In this document: piece by piece, positions 48,334 through 57,753 of the stretch
Layout of the letters: the number at the start of each line of letters is the position of its first letter
Numbering within the stretch: position 1 is the first letter of the stretch
NCBI GenBank assembly: GCA_004297935.1
Contig: SCRE01000015.1
Coordinates: forward strand, 39,598 to 103,597
Direction of reading: 5' to 3'
DNA length: 64,000 nt
Origin: Microbacteriaceae bacterium
GTDB taxonomy: Bacteria; Actinomycetota; Actinomycetes; Actinomycetales; Microbacteriaceae
The notes under the pieces: model-generated
What the model saw: the letters and a program-made list of their open reading frames with translations, nothing else
Told to the model about the DNA's origin: nothing
Database searches by the model: none
Made by a program: the position numbers and the translations under genes

Positions 48334-48545
48334 CAGGGCTTTTTCACAGTCGGCGATGTTCGGTGACTTGGTGGTCAAGTAGCGAGGTAAAGACGGTGGT
48401 CGAGTAGCGAGGTACGAGCGTATCGAGACCCGTATCGAGACCCGTATCGAGATCTCATTGCGGGGTCTCGATACGCCTGCTCGCTGCGCTCGCGGGCTAC
48501 TCGACCAACGGGATGATGCAATTCGATGACTGTGAAAAGACCCTG
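48334..48545. mobile_element. MITE-like element copy 2
   Basis: Ends agggctttttcacagtc ... gactgtgaaaagaccct; flanks gcgcccgggt / gcgcccgagt; homologous to 16306-16514. Confidence 0.8.
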
Positions 48546-48666
48546 CGCCCGAGTGCGCCCGAATGGCTGTTCCCGCCGCGTCAGACGCCGTGACAACGAC
48601 CACATAGACGCGCTCGGCGGAATCCGAGGGAGGAGGAGGTAGGAGGAGCGGGCGCCCGCAAGCAAC

Positions 48667-49437
48667 TCAGCGACCGGTGAAGGTGGGCGGCCGCTTCTGC
48701 TGGAAGGCAGCGAAGCCTTCGCGATAGTCGGCCGTGGCCTGCAGCGCAACTTGCGCTTCGTTCTCGGCCGTGACGTTCTGCCAGAGGCCGATCCGTTCGG
48801 TGCGCAGGCGTTGCACGATGCGCTTGCTCGCCAGGAACGCCTGTGTCGGACCGGATGCCGCCGCGCGCGCGGCCGCCCGTGCCGTCTCGAGCACTTCCGC
48901 GGCGGGGATCACCCGGCTGAACAGTCCGGCGACGACGGCTTCCTCCCCGGACAGCAAACGCCCGGTGTAGATCAGGTCGAGCGTGCGATGAGATCCGAGT
49001 CGTTGGTAGAACAGCGCGTGCGCGCCCGAGTCGGGAACCGCGCCGAGCGCTGCGAACGGTGAGCCGATCTTGGCCGTGTCTGCGACATAAACGACATCCG
49101 TGGCAATCAGAAGACCGAGTCCGACCCCGAGGCACGCGCCCTGAGCGGCCGCGAATGTGGGCGCGGGGAACGCGCTCATCTTCTTCATCAGCGGGGTGAG
49201 CAGACGGTACAGATAACCGCTGATGTCATCCGTTTCGGGCGCCACCGCGGAAATGTCACGACCGGCGCAGAACGCACGGCCCTCGCCACGCAACACCAAC
49301 GCCCGCACGCCGGCATTCTGCGCCTCCGTGTATGCGGCATCGAGCGCGGCGAGTGCGCCCTCGTCGAGTGCGTTGAGCTTCTCCGGCGTATTCAGGACGA
49401 TCTCGGCGACGTCTCCGTCAATGGTCAGGTCAATCAT
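48667..49437 (-). CDS. Enoyl-CoA hydratase/isomerase (phenylacetate-pathway associated)
   Basis: LVLRGEGRAFCAGRDISAVAPE; FAAAQGACLGVGLGLLIATDVVYVADTAKIGSPFAALGAVPDSGAHALFYQRLG; next to the paa genes. Confidence 0.9.
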   Translation of the reverse strand: MIDLTIDGDVAEIVLNTPEKLNALDEGALAALDAAYTEAQNAGVRALVLRGEGRAFCAGRDISAVAPETDDISGYLYRLLTPLMKKMSAFPAPTFAAAQGACLGVGLGLLIATDVVYVADTAKIGSPFAALGAVPDSGAHALFYQRLGSHRTLDLIYTGRLLSGEEAVVAGLFSRVIPAAEVLETARAAARAAASGPTQAFLASKRIVQRLRTERIGLWQNVTAENEAQVALQATADYREGFAAFQQKRPPTFTGR

Positions 49438-49522
49438 CAGCTTCCGCCTTCCTAGTCGATGCCTTCCTAGTCGATGTCTTGCGAGTGCTTCTGCGCGAGC
49501 CAGCGCAGCACGCTCAGCTCCT

Positions 49523-50626
49523 TCAGCCGTCGTAGTCGACGACGACCTTCTCCGTTGTCGGATGCGACTGGCAGGTCAGCACGTAGCCGCGCGCCAGCTC
49601 ATCCGGTTCGAGCGCGTAGTTGTAGGTCATCGTCACGTCGCCGGTGACCAGCTTGGCCCGGCAGGTACCGCAGACCCCGCCGGTGCAGGCGAACGGCACA
49701 TCGGGCCGCACGCGCAACGCGGCGTTCAGCAGAGACTCGTGCGCGTTGACCGGTGAGGTCACCCGCGATTCCTGGCCGTCGAGCATGAACTCGAGCGTGT
49801 AGACGGTGTCGCCGGGATCGACGATCACCGGCCGACCGACGTCGCCGGTCACCCGTCCCGGTTCATCCGTCGTGAACAATTCGAAGCGGATGTTGTCGGC
49901 CGGCACCCCGACATCCGCCAGCGTGTCCCTGCACAACTGCACCAACTCGAACGGGCCGCAGAGGAACCATTCGTCGACGGCGGCCGGGTGGATGATCGTG
50001 GCGAGCATCCGTCGCAACCTTTCCTCGTCGATGCGCCCGGTCAGCAGCGGTGCCGAACGCTGCTCGCGGGAGAGCACGTGGTCGAGGGCGAGTCGCGCCG
50101 GGTAGCGGTCCTTGAGGTCGGCGAGCTCCTCGAGGAACATCACGTCAACCGCGGTGCGGTTGGTGTATACGAGAGTGAAGCGCGAGTCATCCGCCCGCGA
50201 CAGGATGCTGGAGGCCAGCGCCACCAGCGGCGTGATGCCCGAGCCGGCTGCGATCGCGACGAAGTGCTTGCCCGCCACATCGTCGAGGTCGGTGGTGAAC
50301 GTGCCCTGCGGGCTCATCACGTCGAGCCGATCGCCTGCTTTCAACTCGCTGTTGGCCCAGGTGGAGAACAGTCCGCCGAGGTCGCGTTTGATCGCGATCG
50401 ACAATTCACCGGGCGACGGCGGGCGGCAGATCGAGTAGCTGCGGCGCAGTTCGCGCCCGTCGAGGTGTGCCCGGAGCGCGACGTGCTGGCCGGATGCGTA
50501 GTCGTAGTCATCCGCCAGGTCGGGTGGCACGGCGAACGTGACCTCGACACTGTCGGCGGTCAGCGACCGCACGCTCGCCACCTCGAGTGTGTGAAACCGC
50601 CCCCGGTGCCGGGTGATGGGCGTCAT
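49523..50626 (-). CDS. paaE: Phenylacetyl-CoA epoxidase reductase subunit
   Basis: RSYSICRPPSPGELSIAIKRDLGGLFSTW; C-terminal 2Fe-2S FACTGGVCGTCRAKLVTGDVTM; start refined to MTPITRHRGRFHTLEV. Confidence 0.93.
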   Translation of the reverse strand: MTPITRHRGRFHTLEVASVRSLTADSVEVTFAVPPDLADDYDYASGQHVALRAHLDGRELRRSYSICRPPSPGELSIAIKRDLGGLFSTWANSELKAGDRLDVMSPQGTFTTDLDDVAGKHFVAIAAGSGITPLVALASSILSRADDSRFTLVYTNRTAVDVMFLEELADLKDRYPARLALDHVLSREQRSAPLLTGRIDEERLRRMLATIIHPAAVDEWFLCGPFELVQLCRDTLADVGVPADNIRFELFTTDEPGRVTGDVGRPVIVDPGDTVYTLEFMLDGQESRVTSPVNAHESLLNAALRVRPDVPFACTGGVCGTCRAKLVTGDVTMTYNYALEPDELARGYVLTCQSHPTTEKVVVDYDG

Positions 50627-50852
50627 CGCGCGGCCCACCGCGTATTTGTGGTGCGCAAAGTGCTCACCGGTGCCGGCTTCATGACAGTTTGCGCACCACA
50701 ATCGCGGCGGCGGTAGCGTGTTCGCTCGGTGCCGCGAGCGCTGGCAGGCCGCGCCATGCTCATGATGCGCAAAGTGTCGGGTAGGCAGCGCTTTCGAGCG
50801 TTTTGCGCACAATGAACGTGGGTCAGCGGGGGACTCGCGGGTGCCTGCGTCA

Positions 50853-51383
50853 TCAGAGCACCTTGAAGTAGTCGAACGGCTCGAGGCACTCGCGGCACTC
50901 GTACAGCGCCTTGCAGCTGGTCGAGCCGAAGTGGGCGAGTTCGCGCGTGTTGAGCGAGTCACAGTGCGGACACTTCACCGCCAGCTGGATGCTCACCCTC
51001 CCTGACCCGACGGCGCGCGCCTTCCCCGTCGGCGCCGCAATCCCGAACTCCTCCAACTTCTGTTTGCCCGCCTCGGTCATCCAATCGGTGGTCCAGGCCG
51101 GGCTGAGCGTGAGGTGCACGCGCACGTGCGCGTAGCCGGCATCCGTCAGCGCGCGCTCGACGTCGTCGCGGATCGCGTCCATCGCCGGGCAGCCCGAGTA
51201 GGTCGGGGTGATGGTGACGTCGACGGCGTCGCCGATCAGTTGCACATCGCGCAGCACACCGAGGTCCTCGATCGTGAGCACAGGCAACTCTGGGTCTACG
51301 ACCGTCGCCGCGACGGCCCAGGCCCGCCGAGTGGTTGCCGTGTCCTTCACCACGTCGCCCCCGGATGCTGCCTGGTCAGCCAT
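50853..51383 (-). CDS. paaD: Phenylacetyl-CoA epoxidase assembly protein PaaD
   Basis: VVDPELPVLTIEDLGVLRDVQLIGDAVDVTITPTYSGCPAMDAI; CPHCDSLNTRELAHFGSTSCKALYECRECLEPFDYFKVL; start refined to MADQAASGG. Confidence 0.94.
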   Translation of the reverse strand: MADQAASGGDVVKDTATTRRAWAVAATVVDPELPVLTIEDLGVLRDVQLIGDAVDVTITPTYSGCPAMDAIRDDVERALTDAGYAHVRVHLTLSPAWTTDWMTEAGKQKLEEFGIAAPTGKARAVGSGRVSIQLAVKCPHCDSLNTRELAHFGSTSCKALYECRECLEPFDYFKVL

Positions 51384-52213
51384 TGCATCTCGCTCAGGAT
51401 GAACTGCAGATACTCGGAGTGCACGCCGTCGCGCCCTCCCCCGCGGGCGATCGGCCCGCGCGGCAGTTCGAGTTCGCACTCGGTGAACAGGTCGGCGAGC
51501 GCAGCGTCGAACGGTTCTCGCAGGCTCGACGGCGGCACGGCGGCGCCGTCGCCGTCGACTGAGCCCAGCCGTTCGATCAGGGACGCGTCCCGGAACAGCT
51601 CGTCGACGTACGGCCAGAGGTCCGCGAGCGCAGTCTGCAAGCGGGCACGCGATTCGTCCGTGCCGAGCGCGAGTCGCAGCATCCACTGCCGGGCGTGATC
51701 GCGGTGGTAGTCGACCTCCTTGACAGCCTTGGCAGCGATCGCTGCGAGCGTCGCATCAGCAGAATTCTGCAGCCGCAGATACAGCTCGAACAGATAGTAG
51801 GAGATGATCAGCTGCCGCACGATCGTGTGCGCGAAGTCCCCGTTCGGCTGCTCGACCAGGTGCACACAACGAAACTCGGATGCCTCGCGCCAGTACGCGA
51901 GCTCGTCCTCACTGCGCGCGGCCGGGTCGGCCTCACCCACGCCCGGCACCGGCGCGGTGCCCGCGTAGTGCAGCAGTGAGCGCGCGTGCCCGAGCAGATC
52001 GAGTGCGATGTTGGCGAGGGCCACGTCTTCCTCGAGTTCAGGTGCTCGGGAGATCCACCAGCCGAGGCGCTGTGCCAGGATCAGGGAGTCGTCCCCGAGC
52101 CAGAGGGCGTACTCTGCGATGTCGGCGGACGGCGCGATGCCGCGCGAGACGAGTTCTTCTTCGAGTGCGACGACGTCGACAGCCACGTGTGCGGTGGAGT
52201 GTGACGGAGTCAT
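51347..52213 (-). CDS. paaC: Phenylacetyl-CoA epoxidase subunit PaaC
   Basis: GHARSLLHYAGTAPVPG; VHLVEQPNGDFAHTIVRQLIISYYLFELYLRLQNS. Confidence 0.93.
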   Translation of the reverse strand: MTPSHSTAHVAVDVVALEEELVSRGIAPSADIAEYALWLGDDSLILAQRLGWWISRAPELEEDVALANIALDLLGHARSLLHYAGTAPVPGVGEADPAARSEDELAYWREASEFRCVHLVEQPNGDFAHTIVRQLIISYYLFELYLRLQNSADATLAAIAAKAVKEVDYHRDHARQWMLRLALGTDESRARLQTALADLWPYVDELFRDASLIERLGSVDGDGAAVPPSSLREPFDAALADLFTECELELPRGPIARGGGRDGVHSEYLQFILSEMQWLTRQHPGATW

Positions 52214-52539
52214 AGGTGCTTCACCCCCTCGGCCTTCGTGTAGTAGACGGCGTGCCGGTAGTTCTTGCCAGCGGGCGAGGTGAAGAACGCACCGCGGGCA
52301 TCCGGATCGCTTGCAGTGATCGCTTCGGAGGGCACGACCCAGATCGAGACGCCCTCATTGCGACGCGTGTAGAGGTCGCGGGCATTGCGAACGGCCATGT
52401 CGGCATCCGGAGCGTGCAGCGACCCGGCGTGCACGTGGCTCAGGCCACGGCCGGAACGCACGAAGACCTCCCAGAGCGGCCACACTTCCTTGGCCGAGCC
52501 GGATGCGTCGTCGTGACCGATCTGCGCCGCGCCACTCAT
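52210..52539 (-). CDS. paaB: Phenylacetyl-CoA epoxidase subunit PaaB
   Basis: [55 protein letters not shown]. Confidence 0.95.
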   Translation of the reverse strand: MSGAAQIGHDDASGSAKEVWPLWEVFVRSGRGLSHVHAGSLHAPDADMAVRNARDLYTRRNEGVSIWVVPSEAITASDPDARGAFFTSPAGKNYRHAVYYTKAEGVKHL

Positions 52540-53528
52540 GCGGCCATCGCCCGCTCTTTCGCCGCCTGCTTGCGGGCATATTCCGCAGCCGCCTCACGCA
52601 CCCAACGCCCGTCCTCATGCGCATCGCGGCGGCGTTCCAGCCGCTGCACGTTGCACGGGCCACGGCCGGCGAGCACGTCCTGGAATTCGGCCCAGTCGAT
52701 CTCGCCCAGGTCCCAGGCGCCGCGTTCTTCATTCCACGTCAAGTCGGGGTCGGGCAGCGTGATGCCGAGCACCTCGGCCTGCGGCACGAGCATACCGACG
52801 AACCGGTCGCGCAACTCGTCGTTGGAGAACCGCTTGATGTTCCACGCCATTGACTGTGCGGAGTTCGGTGAGTCGCCGTCCGGTGGGCCGAACATCATCA
52901 GCGACGGCCAGTACCAGCGGTTGACGGCATCCTGCGCCATCTCACGTTGGGCAGCCGTTCCGTGCATCAGCTCGAGCAGGATCTCGAAGCCCTGCCGCTG
53001 GTGGAAGGACTCCTCCTTGCAGATGCGCACCATTGCGCGCGCATAGGGGCCGTATGATGCGCGGCACAGCGGCACCTGGTTGCAGATTGCAGCCCCGTCG
53101 ACGAGCCAGCCGATCGCGCCCATGTCCGCCCAGGACAGCGTCGGATAGTTGAAGATCGACGAGTAGCGCGCCTTGCCTGCGATGAGCTGATCCGTCATTT
53201 CGTCGCGGGTGATGCCGAGAGTCTGCGTGCCGGAATAGAGGTAGAGTCCATGCCCTGCCTCATCCTGAACTTTCGCCATCAGGATGGCCTTGCGTTTCAG
53301 GCTCGGCGCGCGCGAGATCCAGTTCGCCTCCGGCTGCATACCGATGATCTCGGAGTGCGCATGCTGTCCCATCTGGCGGATGAGCGCTCGGCGGTAATTG
53401 TCCGGCATCCAATCCCGCGGTTCGATGCGGCCGTCGGCCGCCAGAAGATCGTTGAACTGCTGTTCCTCCGGCGAAAGTGGAGGCTCGTCGCTCGGCATAG
53501 GGTTCAGCTCCGCAGGGGCTGTCATCAT
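52536..53528 (-). CDS. paaA: Phenylacetyl-CoA epoxidase subunit PaaA
   Basis: [60 protein letters not shown]. Confidence 0.96.
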   Translation of the reverse strand: MMTAPAELNPMPSDEPPLSPEEQQFNDLLAADGRIEPRDWMPDNYRRALIRQMGQHAHSEIIGMQPEANWISRAPSLKRKAILMAKVQDEAGHGLYLYSGTQTLGITRDEMTDQLIAGKARYSSIFNYPTLSWADMGAIGWLVDGAAICNQVPLCRASYGPYARAMVRICKEESFHQRQGFEILLELMHGTAAQREMAQDAVNRWYWPSLMMFGPPDGDSPNSAQSMAWNIKRFSNDELRDRFVGMLVPQAEVLGITLPDPDLTWNEERGAWDLGEIDWAEFQDVLAGRGPCNVQRLERRRDAHEDGRWVREAAAEYARKQAAKERAMAA

Positions 53529-53542
53529 TGACTCCAGTCGTT

Positions 53543-53564
53543 ACTAACCGATCGTTCAGTCAGT
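53543..53564. promoter_or_regulatory. Putative TetR/PaaR-type operator between paaA and paaI
   Basis: actaaccgatcgttcagtcagt: imperfect palindrome of the ACTNACCG..CG..CGGTNAGT type, between divergent paa genes. Confidence 0.6.
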
Positions 53565-53566
53565 AT

Positions 53567-54076
53567 ATGATAACCCACGTGGCAGCGAAGTCAGAGGGTG
53601 CAACCGTGGGCGCGACGGTCGGAGCAACTGTCGGAGCAACCCCGGGAGCAACTGTGGGGACAACACCGAGTGCAACCGTGGGTGCAGGTGCGATGCTCGA
53701 GCGCGATCGCGCAACCGAGGCACTCGGCATGACCGTTCACACGGCCGAACCCGGCTATGCCGTCGTGTCGATGACAATTCGCGAGGACATGCTCAACGGC
53801 TTCGACATCGCGCACGGCGGAATGATCTTCTCGCTGGCGGATACCGCATTCGCGATCGCGTGCAACGAAGACGAACGAGTGACGGTCGCTGCCGGAGCAG
53901 ACATCACGTTCCTCGCGAGCGCCACGCTCGGCCAAGTGCTCACCGCGTCCGCGCACCGTCGCGCACTGACCGGTCGTAGCGGTATCTACGATGTCACCAT
54001 CACGGACGAAGGCGGCACCCCGATCGCGGAGTTCCGCGGTCGCAGCCGCATCACCAATCGCACCGCGAGCGAATAG
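53567..54076 (+). CDS. paaI: Hydroxyphenylacetyl-CoA thioesterase PaaI with repetitive N-terminal extension
   Basis: MLNGFDIAHGGMIFSLADTAFAIACN; hotdog-fold sequence; functional start may instead be the ATG at 53693 (MLERDRATEALGM). Confidence 0.88.
   Translation: MITHVAAKSEGATVGATVGATVGATPGATVGTTPSATVGAGAMLERDRATEALGMTVHTAEPGYAVVSMTIREDMLNGFDIAHGGMIFSLADTAFAIACNEDERVTVAAGADITFLASATLGQVLTASAHRRALTGRSGIYDVTITDEGGTPIAEFRGRSRITNRTASE
53596..53692 (+). repeat. Degenerate 12-bp tandem repeat encoding GATV/GATP units at the PaaI N-terminus
   Basis: EGATVGATVGATVGATPGATVGTTPSATVGAG. Confidence 0.88.
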
Positions 54077-54080
54077 GAGA

Positions 54081-54144
54081 GTACTCCCGCAAAACCGTAC
54101 TCCCGCAAAGCAGTGCTCCCGTAAAACAGTGCTCATGCAAGCAT
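54081..54144 (+). repeat. 4 x 16-bp direct repeat between paaI and paaK
   Basis: gtactcccgcaaaacc / gtactcccgcaaagca / gtgctcccgtaaaaca / gtgctcatgcaagcat. Confidence 0.9.
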
Positions 54145-54180
54145 CTGGATAATTCAGCACACCGAATATTGAAGGATCCC

Positions 54181-55500
54181 ATGTCACCGTCGACGAAAAC
54201 CCGCTTGACCGCCCCCGCAGCAGCCGAACTCGACCCCGAGGAGCGCATGTCGCGCGACGAGCTCCAGGCGCTGCAGCTGAGTCGGCTCCAGCACACGGTC
54301 CGGCATGCGTACGAGAACGTGCCGCTGTATCAGCGCAAGTTCGCGGATGCCGGGGTGCACCCCGACGACATCCGCTCGCTCGACGACGTGGCGAAGCTTC
54401 CGTTCACTACGAAAGCCGACCTGCGTGAGACCTACCCGTTCGGCATGTTCGCCGTGCCGATGAACCAGGTGGCACGCATTCACGCATCGTCGGGAACGAC
54501 CGGTCGACCGACCGTCGTCGGCTACACCCAGACAGACCTCAACAACTGGGCGCGTCTGATCGCACGTTCGCTGCGCGCATCCGGTGTTCGCCCCGGGATG
54601 CTCGTGCACAACGCCTACGGCTACGGCCTGTTCACCGGCGGACTCGGCCTGCACGACGGCGCCCAGCTGCTCGGCACCACCGTCGTGCCGGTCTCGGGCG
54701 GGCAGACCAGCAGGCAGGTGCAGCTGATCAACGACTTCAAGCCCGATGTCATCCTGTGCACGCCGAGCTACCTGCTGACCATTGCGGATGCCCTCGCCGA
54801 GGCGGGCATCGACCCTCGCGAGACGAGTCTGAAGGTCGGTGTGCTCGGCGCGGAGCCGTGGACGAACCAGATGCGCGACGAGCTCGAACAGCGGCTGGAC
54901 ATCGACGCGCTCGACATCTACGGCCTGAGCGAGGTGATGGGACCCGGCGTCGGCAACGAGTGCATCGAAACGAAGGACGGACCGCACCTGTGGGAAGACC
55001 ATTTTCTGCCCGAGGTGATCGACGACAACACGCTTGCACCGCTGCCGGATGGCGAGATCGGCGAGCTCGTCTTCACGTCGCTGACGAAGGAGGCGTTCCC
55101 GATCATCCGCTATCGCACGCGCGATCTGACGCGCCTGCTGCCCGGCACCGCCCGCGCGGGCATGCGCAGGATGGAGAAGATCACCGGACGCGACGACGAC
55201 ATGATCATCCTGCGCGGGGTGAACCTGTTCCCGACGCAGATCGAGGAGATCGTGCTGGCGATCCCCGAGCTCTCGCCGCACTTCATCCTGGAGCTTCGCA
55301 AACCGGCACGTCTGGATGAGCTCACCGTGCGCATCGAGGCCCGCCCCGAATTCGACGCGGATGCCTGTGCGCGTGCCTGCGCCCTCCTGATCGATCGCAT
55401 CAAGCAGCACGTCGGCTCGACCGTGCTCGTGAGGCTCGAGGAACCGGGCACACTTGAGCGCAGCACCGGCAAGCTGAAGCGCGTCTACGACCTGCGGTAG
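54181..55500 (+). CDS. paaK: Phenylacetate-CoA ligase
   Basis: IHASSGTTGRPTVVGYTQTDLNNWARLIARSLRASGV; LFPTQIEEIVLAIPELSPHF. Confidence 0.95.
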   Translation: MSPSTKTRLTAPAAAELDPEERMSRDELQALQLSRLQHTVRHAYENVPLYQRKFADAGVHPDDIRSLDDVAKLPFTTKADLRETYPFGMFAVPMNQVARIHASSGTTGRPTVVGYTQTDLNNWARLIARSLRASGVRPGMLVHNAYGYGLFTGGLGLHDGAQLLGTTVVPVSGGQTSRQVQLINDFKPDVILCTPSYLLTIADALAEAGIDPRETSLKVGVLGAEPWTNQMRDELEQRLDIDALDIYGLSEVMGPGVGNECIETKDGPHLWEDHFLPEVIDDNTLAPLPDGEIGELVFTSLTKEAFPIIRYRTRDLTRLLPGTARAGMRRMEKITGRDDDMIILRGVNLFPTQIEEIVLAIPELSPHFILELRKPARLDELTVRIEARPEFDADACARACALLIDRIKQHVGSTVLVRLEEPGTLERSTGKLKRVYDLR

Positions 55501-55539
55501 GTGCGGGGCAGCGCCGCGCACACATCCGGTCATCCGGTC

Positions 55540-55605
55540 GCTGAGCTTGCATCCGGTCGCCGCGCGCGCATCCGGTCGCTGAGCTTGTCGAAGCGCCCCC
55601 TCAAC
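55540..55605. repeat. Dispersed CTGAGCTTGTCGAAG repeat, intergenic copies
   Basis: ggtcgctgagcttgcatccggtcgccgcgcgcgcatccggtcgctgagcttgtcgaagcgcc. Confidence 0.8.
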
Positions 55606-55957
55606 CGTTGTAGTGGAGCCAGTAGTCAGCTATGGATCCCGCCATGGTGCGGTGCATCAATCTGGCAGATCTGTGGACAACGACGTGAGCGGACACGTGT
55701 GATGACCAAGACGCAGCGCCACCCTGAAGACGCCGTCCCGCACTCCGGGTAGTGCCTCGTGAACGGAGTCCTTGCTCGACGGGGATGCCCCCGTCGAGGC
55801 GTTCACCGAACACGGCGCTCGATGTCGAGCTGACGCTGTAACTTGCGACGCCGACACAGGCAGACGTGCTGCGTATGAACCGTCGGCAAGGAAGTCTGCG
55901 AAGGAACTGGGCCATATGCATCAGCCTGGAGATCCTGCAATCATTGGCTGAGAAGTC

Positions 55958-56049
55958 CGGCCGATTCCGAGCAATACTAGCGGCTAAATCCGAGGAACAT
56001 GCTCGGCTGATTCCGAGGAGACTAGACGGCTGATTGTGAATCCGGTGTA
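55958..56049 (+). repeat. 4 x 23-bp iterons immediately upstream of the AAA ATPase gene
   Basis: cggccgattccgagcaatactag / cggctaaatccgaggaacatgct / cggctgattccgaggagactaga / cggctgattgtgaatccggtgta; exact 23-bp period. Confidence 0.88.
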
Positions 56050-56059
56050 CGGTTGAGGC

Positions 56060-57310
56060 GTGACCGAGTTGATCTCACGCCGTCTGCGCCCGATGTTCCG
56101 GCAACGTCTCGACGAGACGCCGGTACTGCTGCTGGAGGGGCCGCGGAGTGTCGGGAAGTCCACGCTCCTCGCGGAACTCGTCCCATCAGAAGAGCACCCG
56201 ATCTATGACCTCGACCAGGCGCAATTCCGGCTGCTTGCGCAGCAGAACGAGACCGCGCTGGTTGGCGGCGCTTCGCCCGTACTCATCGACGAGTACCAGC
56301 GTGTGCCCGCGCTCCTCGATGCGATCAAGGCGCACCTCAATCGCGAGACTCGCCCGGGCATGTTTGTCCTCGCTGGTTCTGCGAGCTACGACTCCCTGCC
56401 GAAAGGCACGCAGGCACTCACGGGCCGCATCCAGCGGCTCCCGGTGATGCCATTCACACAGACCGAGATCGATGACACCGATAACCACTTCATCGAGCGC
56501 GCATTCGAGTCAGACATCCCTCACACGGCGACACCCGCGAAGACGACGCGAGCAGACTACATCGACCGGGTGATGCGCGGGGGCATGCCGCTCGCGATCT
56601 CCTCAAGCTCCGCTGACGCCCGGAACCGCTGGATGCAAGGGCATGTGCGACAGTCGCTGGAACGGGACGCAGGGGAGATCCGACGCATCCATCGCAAGGC
56701 CGACCTGCGGCACATCCTCACGCGGATGGCCGGGCAGACGGCTGGGCTGCTCAACGTAAGCAAGGTCGCTCAGGGGCTGGAATCGTCGCGGGACACGGCG
56801 ACCGCTTACATCGAGCTACTGGAATCTCTGTTCCTGATCAGCACTCTGCCGGCATGGGGCACCACCATATCGTCGCGGAGCGTGTCAGCGCCGAAAGTGC
56901 ACGTCGTCGACTCCGGCATCGGCGCGCATCTGCTACGGTTGAGCGGTGCGAAGCTGCAGCGTCTCGACCCGTCGTCGATGACGGAGTTTGGGCATCTGCT
57001 GGAATCGTTCGTGGTGCAAGAGGCGATCCGGCAGACGACCTGGATGAGTTCGCTGGTCTCTGCCGGTCACTGGCGCACCCGCGACAATGATGAGGTCGAC
57101 CTCGTCCTTGAGCGCCACGACGGGGCTGTCATCGGCATCGAAGTCAAGGCCGGCGAGCGGGTGGAGGGCAATCAGTTCGCGGGGCTGAGGAAACTGCGGG
57201 ATAGGCTCGGGACGGCCTTCGCGGCGGGCGTGGCCTTCCACCTCGGCCAGGTCGGCTACGAGGAAGAGGATCGCATCCACTCGCTCCCCGTCGAGCGACT
57301 CTGGACCTGA
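56060..57310 (+). CDS. ATP-binding protein, AAA-14 / DUF4143 family
   Basis: VLLLEGPRSVGKSTLLAELV (Walker A), VLIDEYQRVPALLDAIKAHLN (Walker B), FVLAGSASY; C-terminal VDLVLERHDGAVIGIEVKAGERV. Confidence 0.9.
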   Translation: MTELISRRLRPMFRQRLDETPVLLLEGPRSVGKSTLLAELVPSEEHPIYDLDQAQFRLLAQQNETALVGGASPVLIDEYQRVPALLDAIKAHLNRETRPGMFVLAGSASYDSLPKGTQALTGRIQRLPVMPFTQTEIDDTDNHFIERAFESDIPHTATPAKTTRADYIDRVMRGGMPLAISSSSADARNRWMQGHVRQSLERDAGEIRRIHRKADLRHILTRMAGQTAGLLNVSKVAQGLESSRDTATAYIELLESLFLISTLPAWGTTISSRSVSAPKVHVVDSGIGAHLLRLSGAKLQRLDPSSMTEFGHLLESFVVQEAIRQTTWMSSLVSAGHWRTRDNDEVDLVLERHDGAVIGIEVKAGERVEGNQFAGLRKLRDRLGTAFAAGVAFHLGQVGYEEEDRIHSLPVERLWT

Positions 57311-57447
57311 CACACAGCCCCCGCGCTGAGTCTGCCTGTCCTCGAGCACGAACGCTTGCCCACAGAGCTGCGTGTCCTTCTTGACTTCAACGCAGGTCTC
57401 AGGCCCGCGAAATTCACAATCTCTACATCCTCCGCAGTAGACCGAAG

Positions 57448-57463
57448 CCGCGTAATCACGCGG
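57448..57463. promoter_or_regulatory. Palindrome ccgcgtaatcacgcgg (one central mismatch)
   Basis: Near-identical to the perfect palindrome at 57754-57769, each followed by similar ~25 bp. Confidence 0.55.
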
Positions 57464-57542
57464 AAGCAGACGGAGCTACTTTTGCTTCCCTACGCCGTGC
57501 GTTTTTCTATGTAGTGCCACGCGGCTGACCGTGAGATCGTTC

Positions 57543-57700
57543 ACGTCGAGGGGCAGTTCGCTTCGAGATGCCCCTCGGCACAGGCGATGTCTGCTGCGGC
57601 GTGCCGGGATGATGCGTCGAGTTTTGTCGTTGCCGTGGAGAGGTAGCTGCGAACAGTGCCTTCGGTCAGATGGAGGGTGTGTGGCCAGATCCTCATCCCC
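57543..57700 (-). pseudogene. C-terminal fragment of a LuxR/NarL-type response regulator
   Basis: Frame encodes TLHLTEGTVRSYLSTATTKLDASSRHAAADIACAEGHL with no intact upstream receiver/HTH. Confidence 0.6.
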
Positions 57701-57753
57701 GCAACAGTCGCCGTCCTCGGCCACCGCCGTAGTGACACCCGGATACGGCAGAG

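Noticed and set aside
55601-55921. Minus-strand ORF ending ADYWLHYNG, considered as a transposase remnant
   Set aside because: No DDE motif or transposase-like context could be identified; left uncalled.
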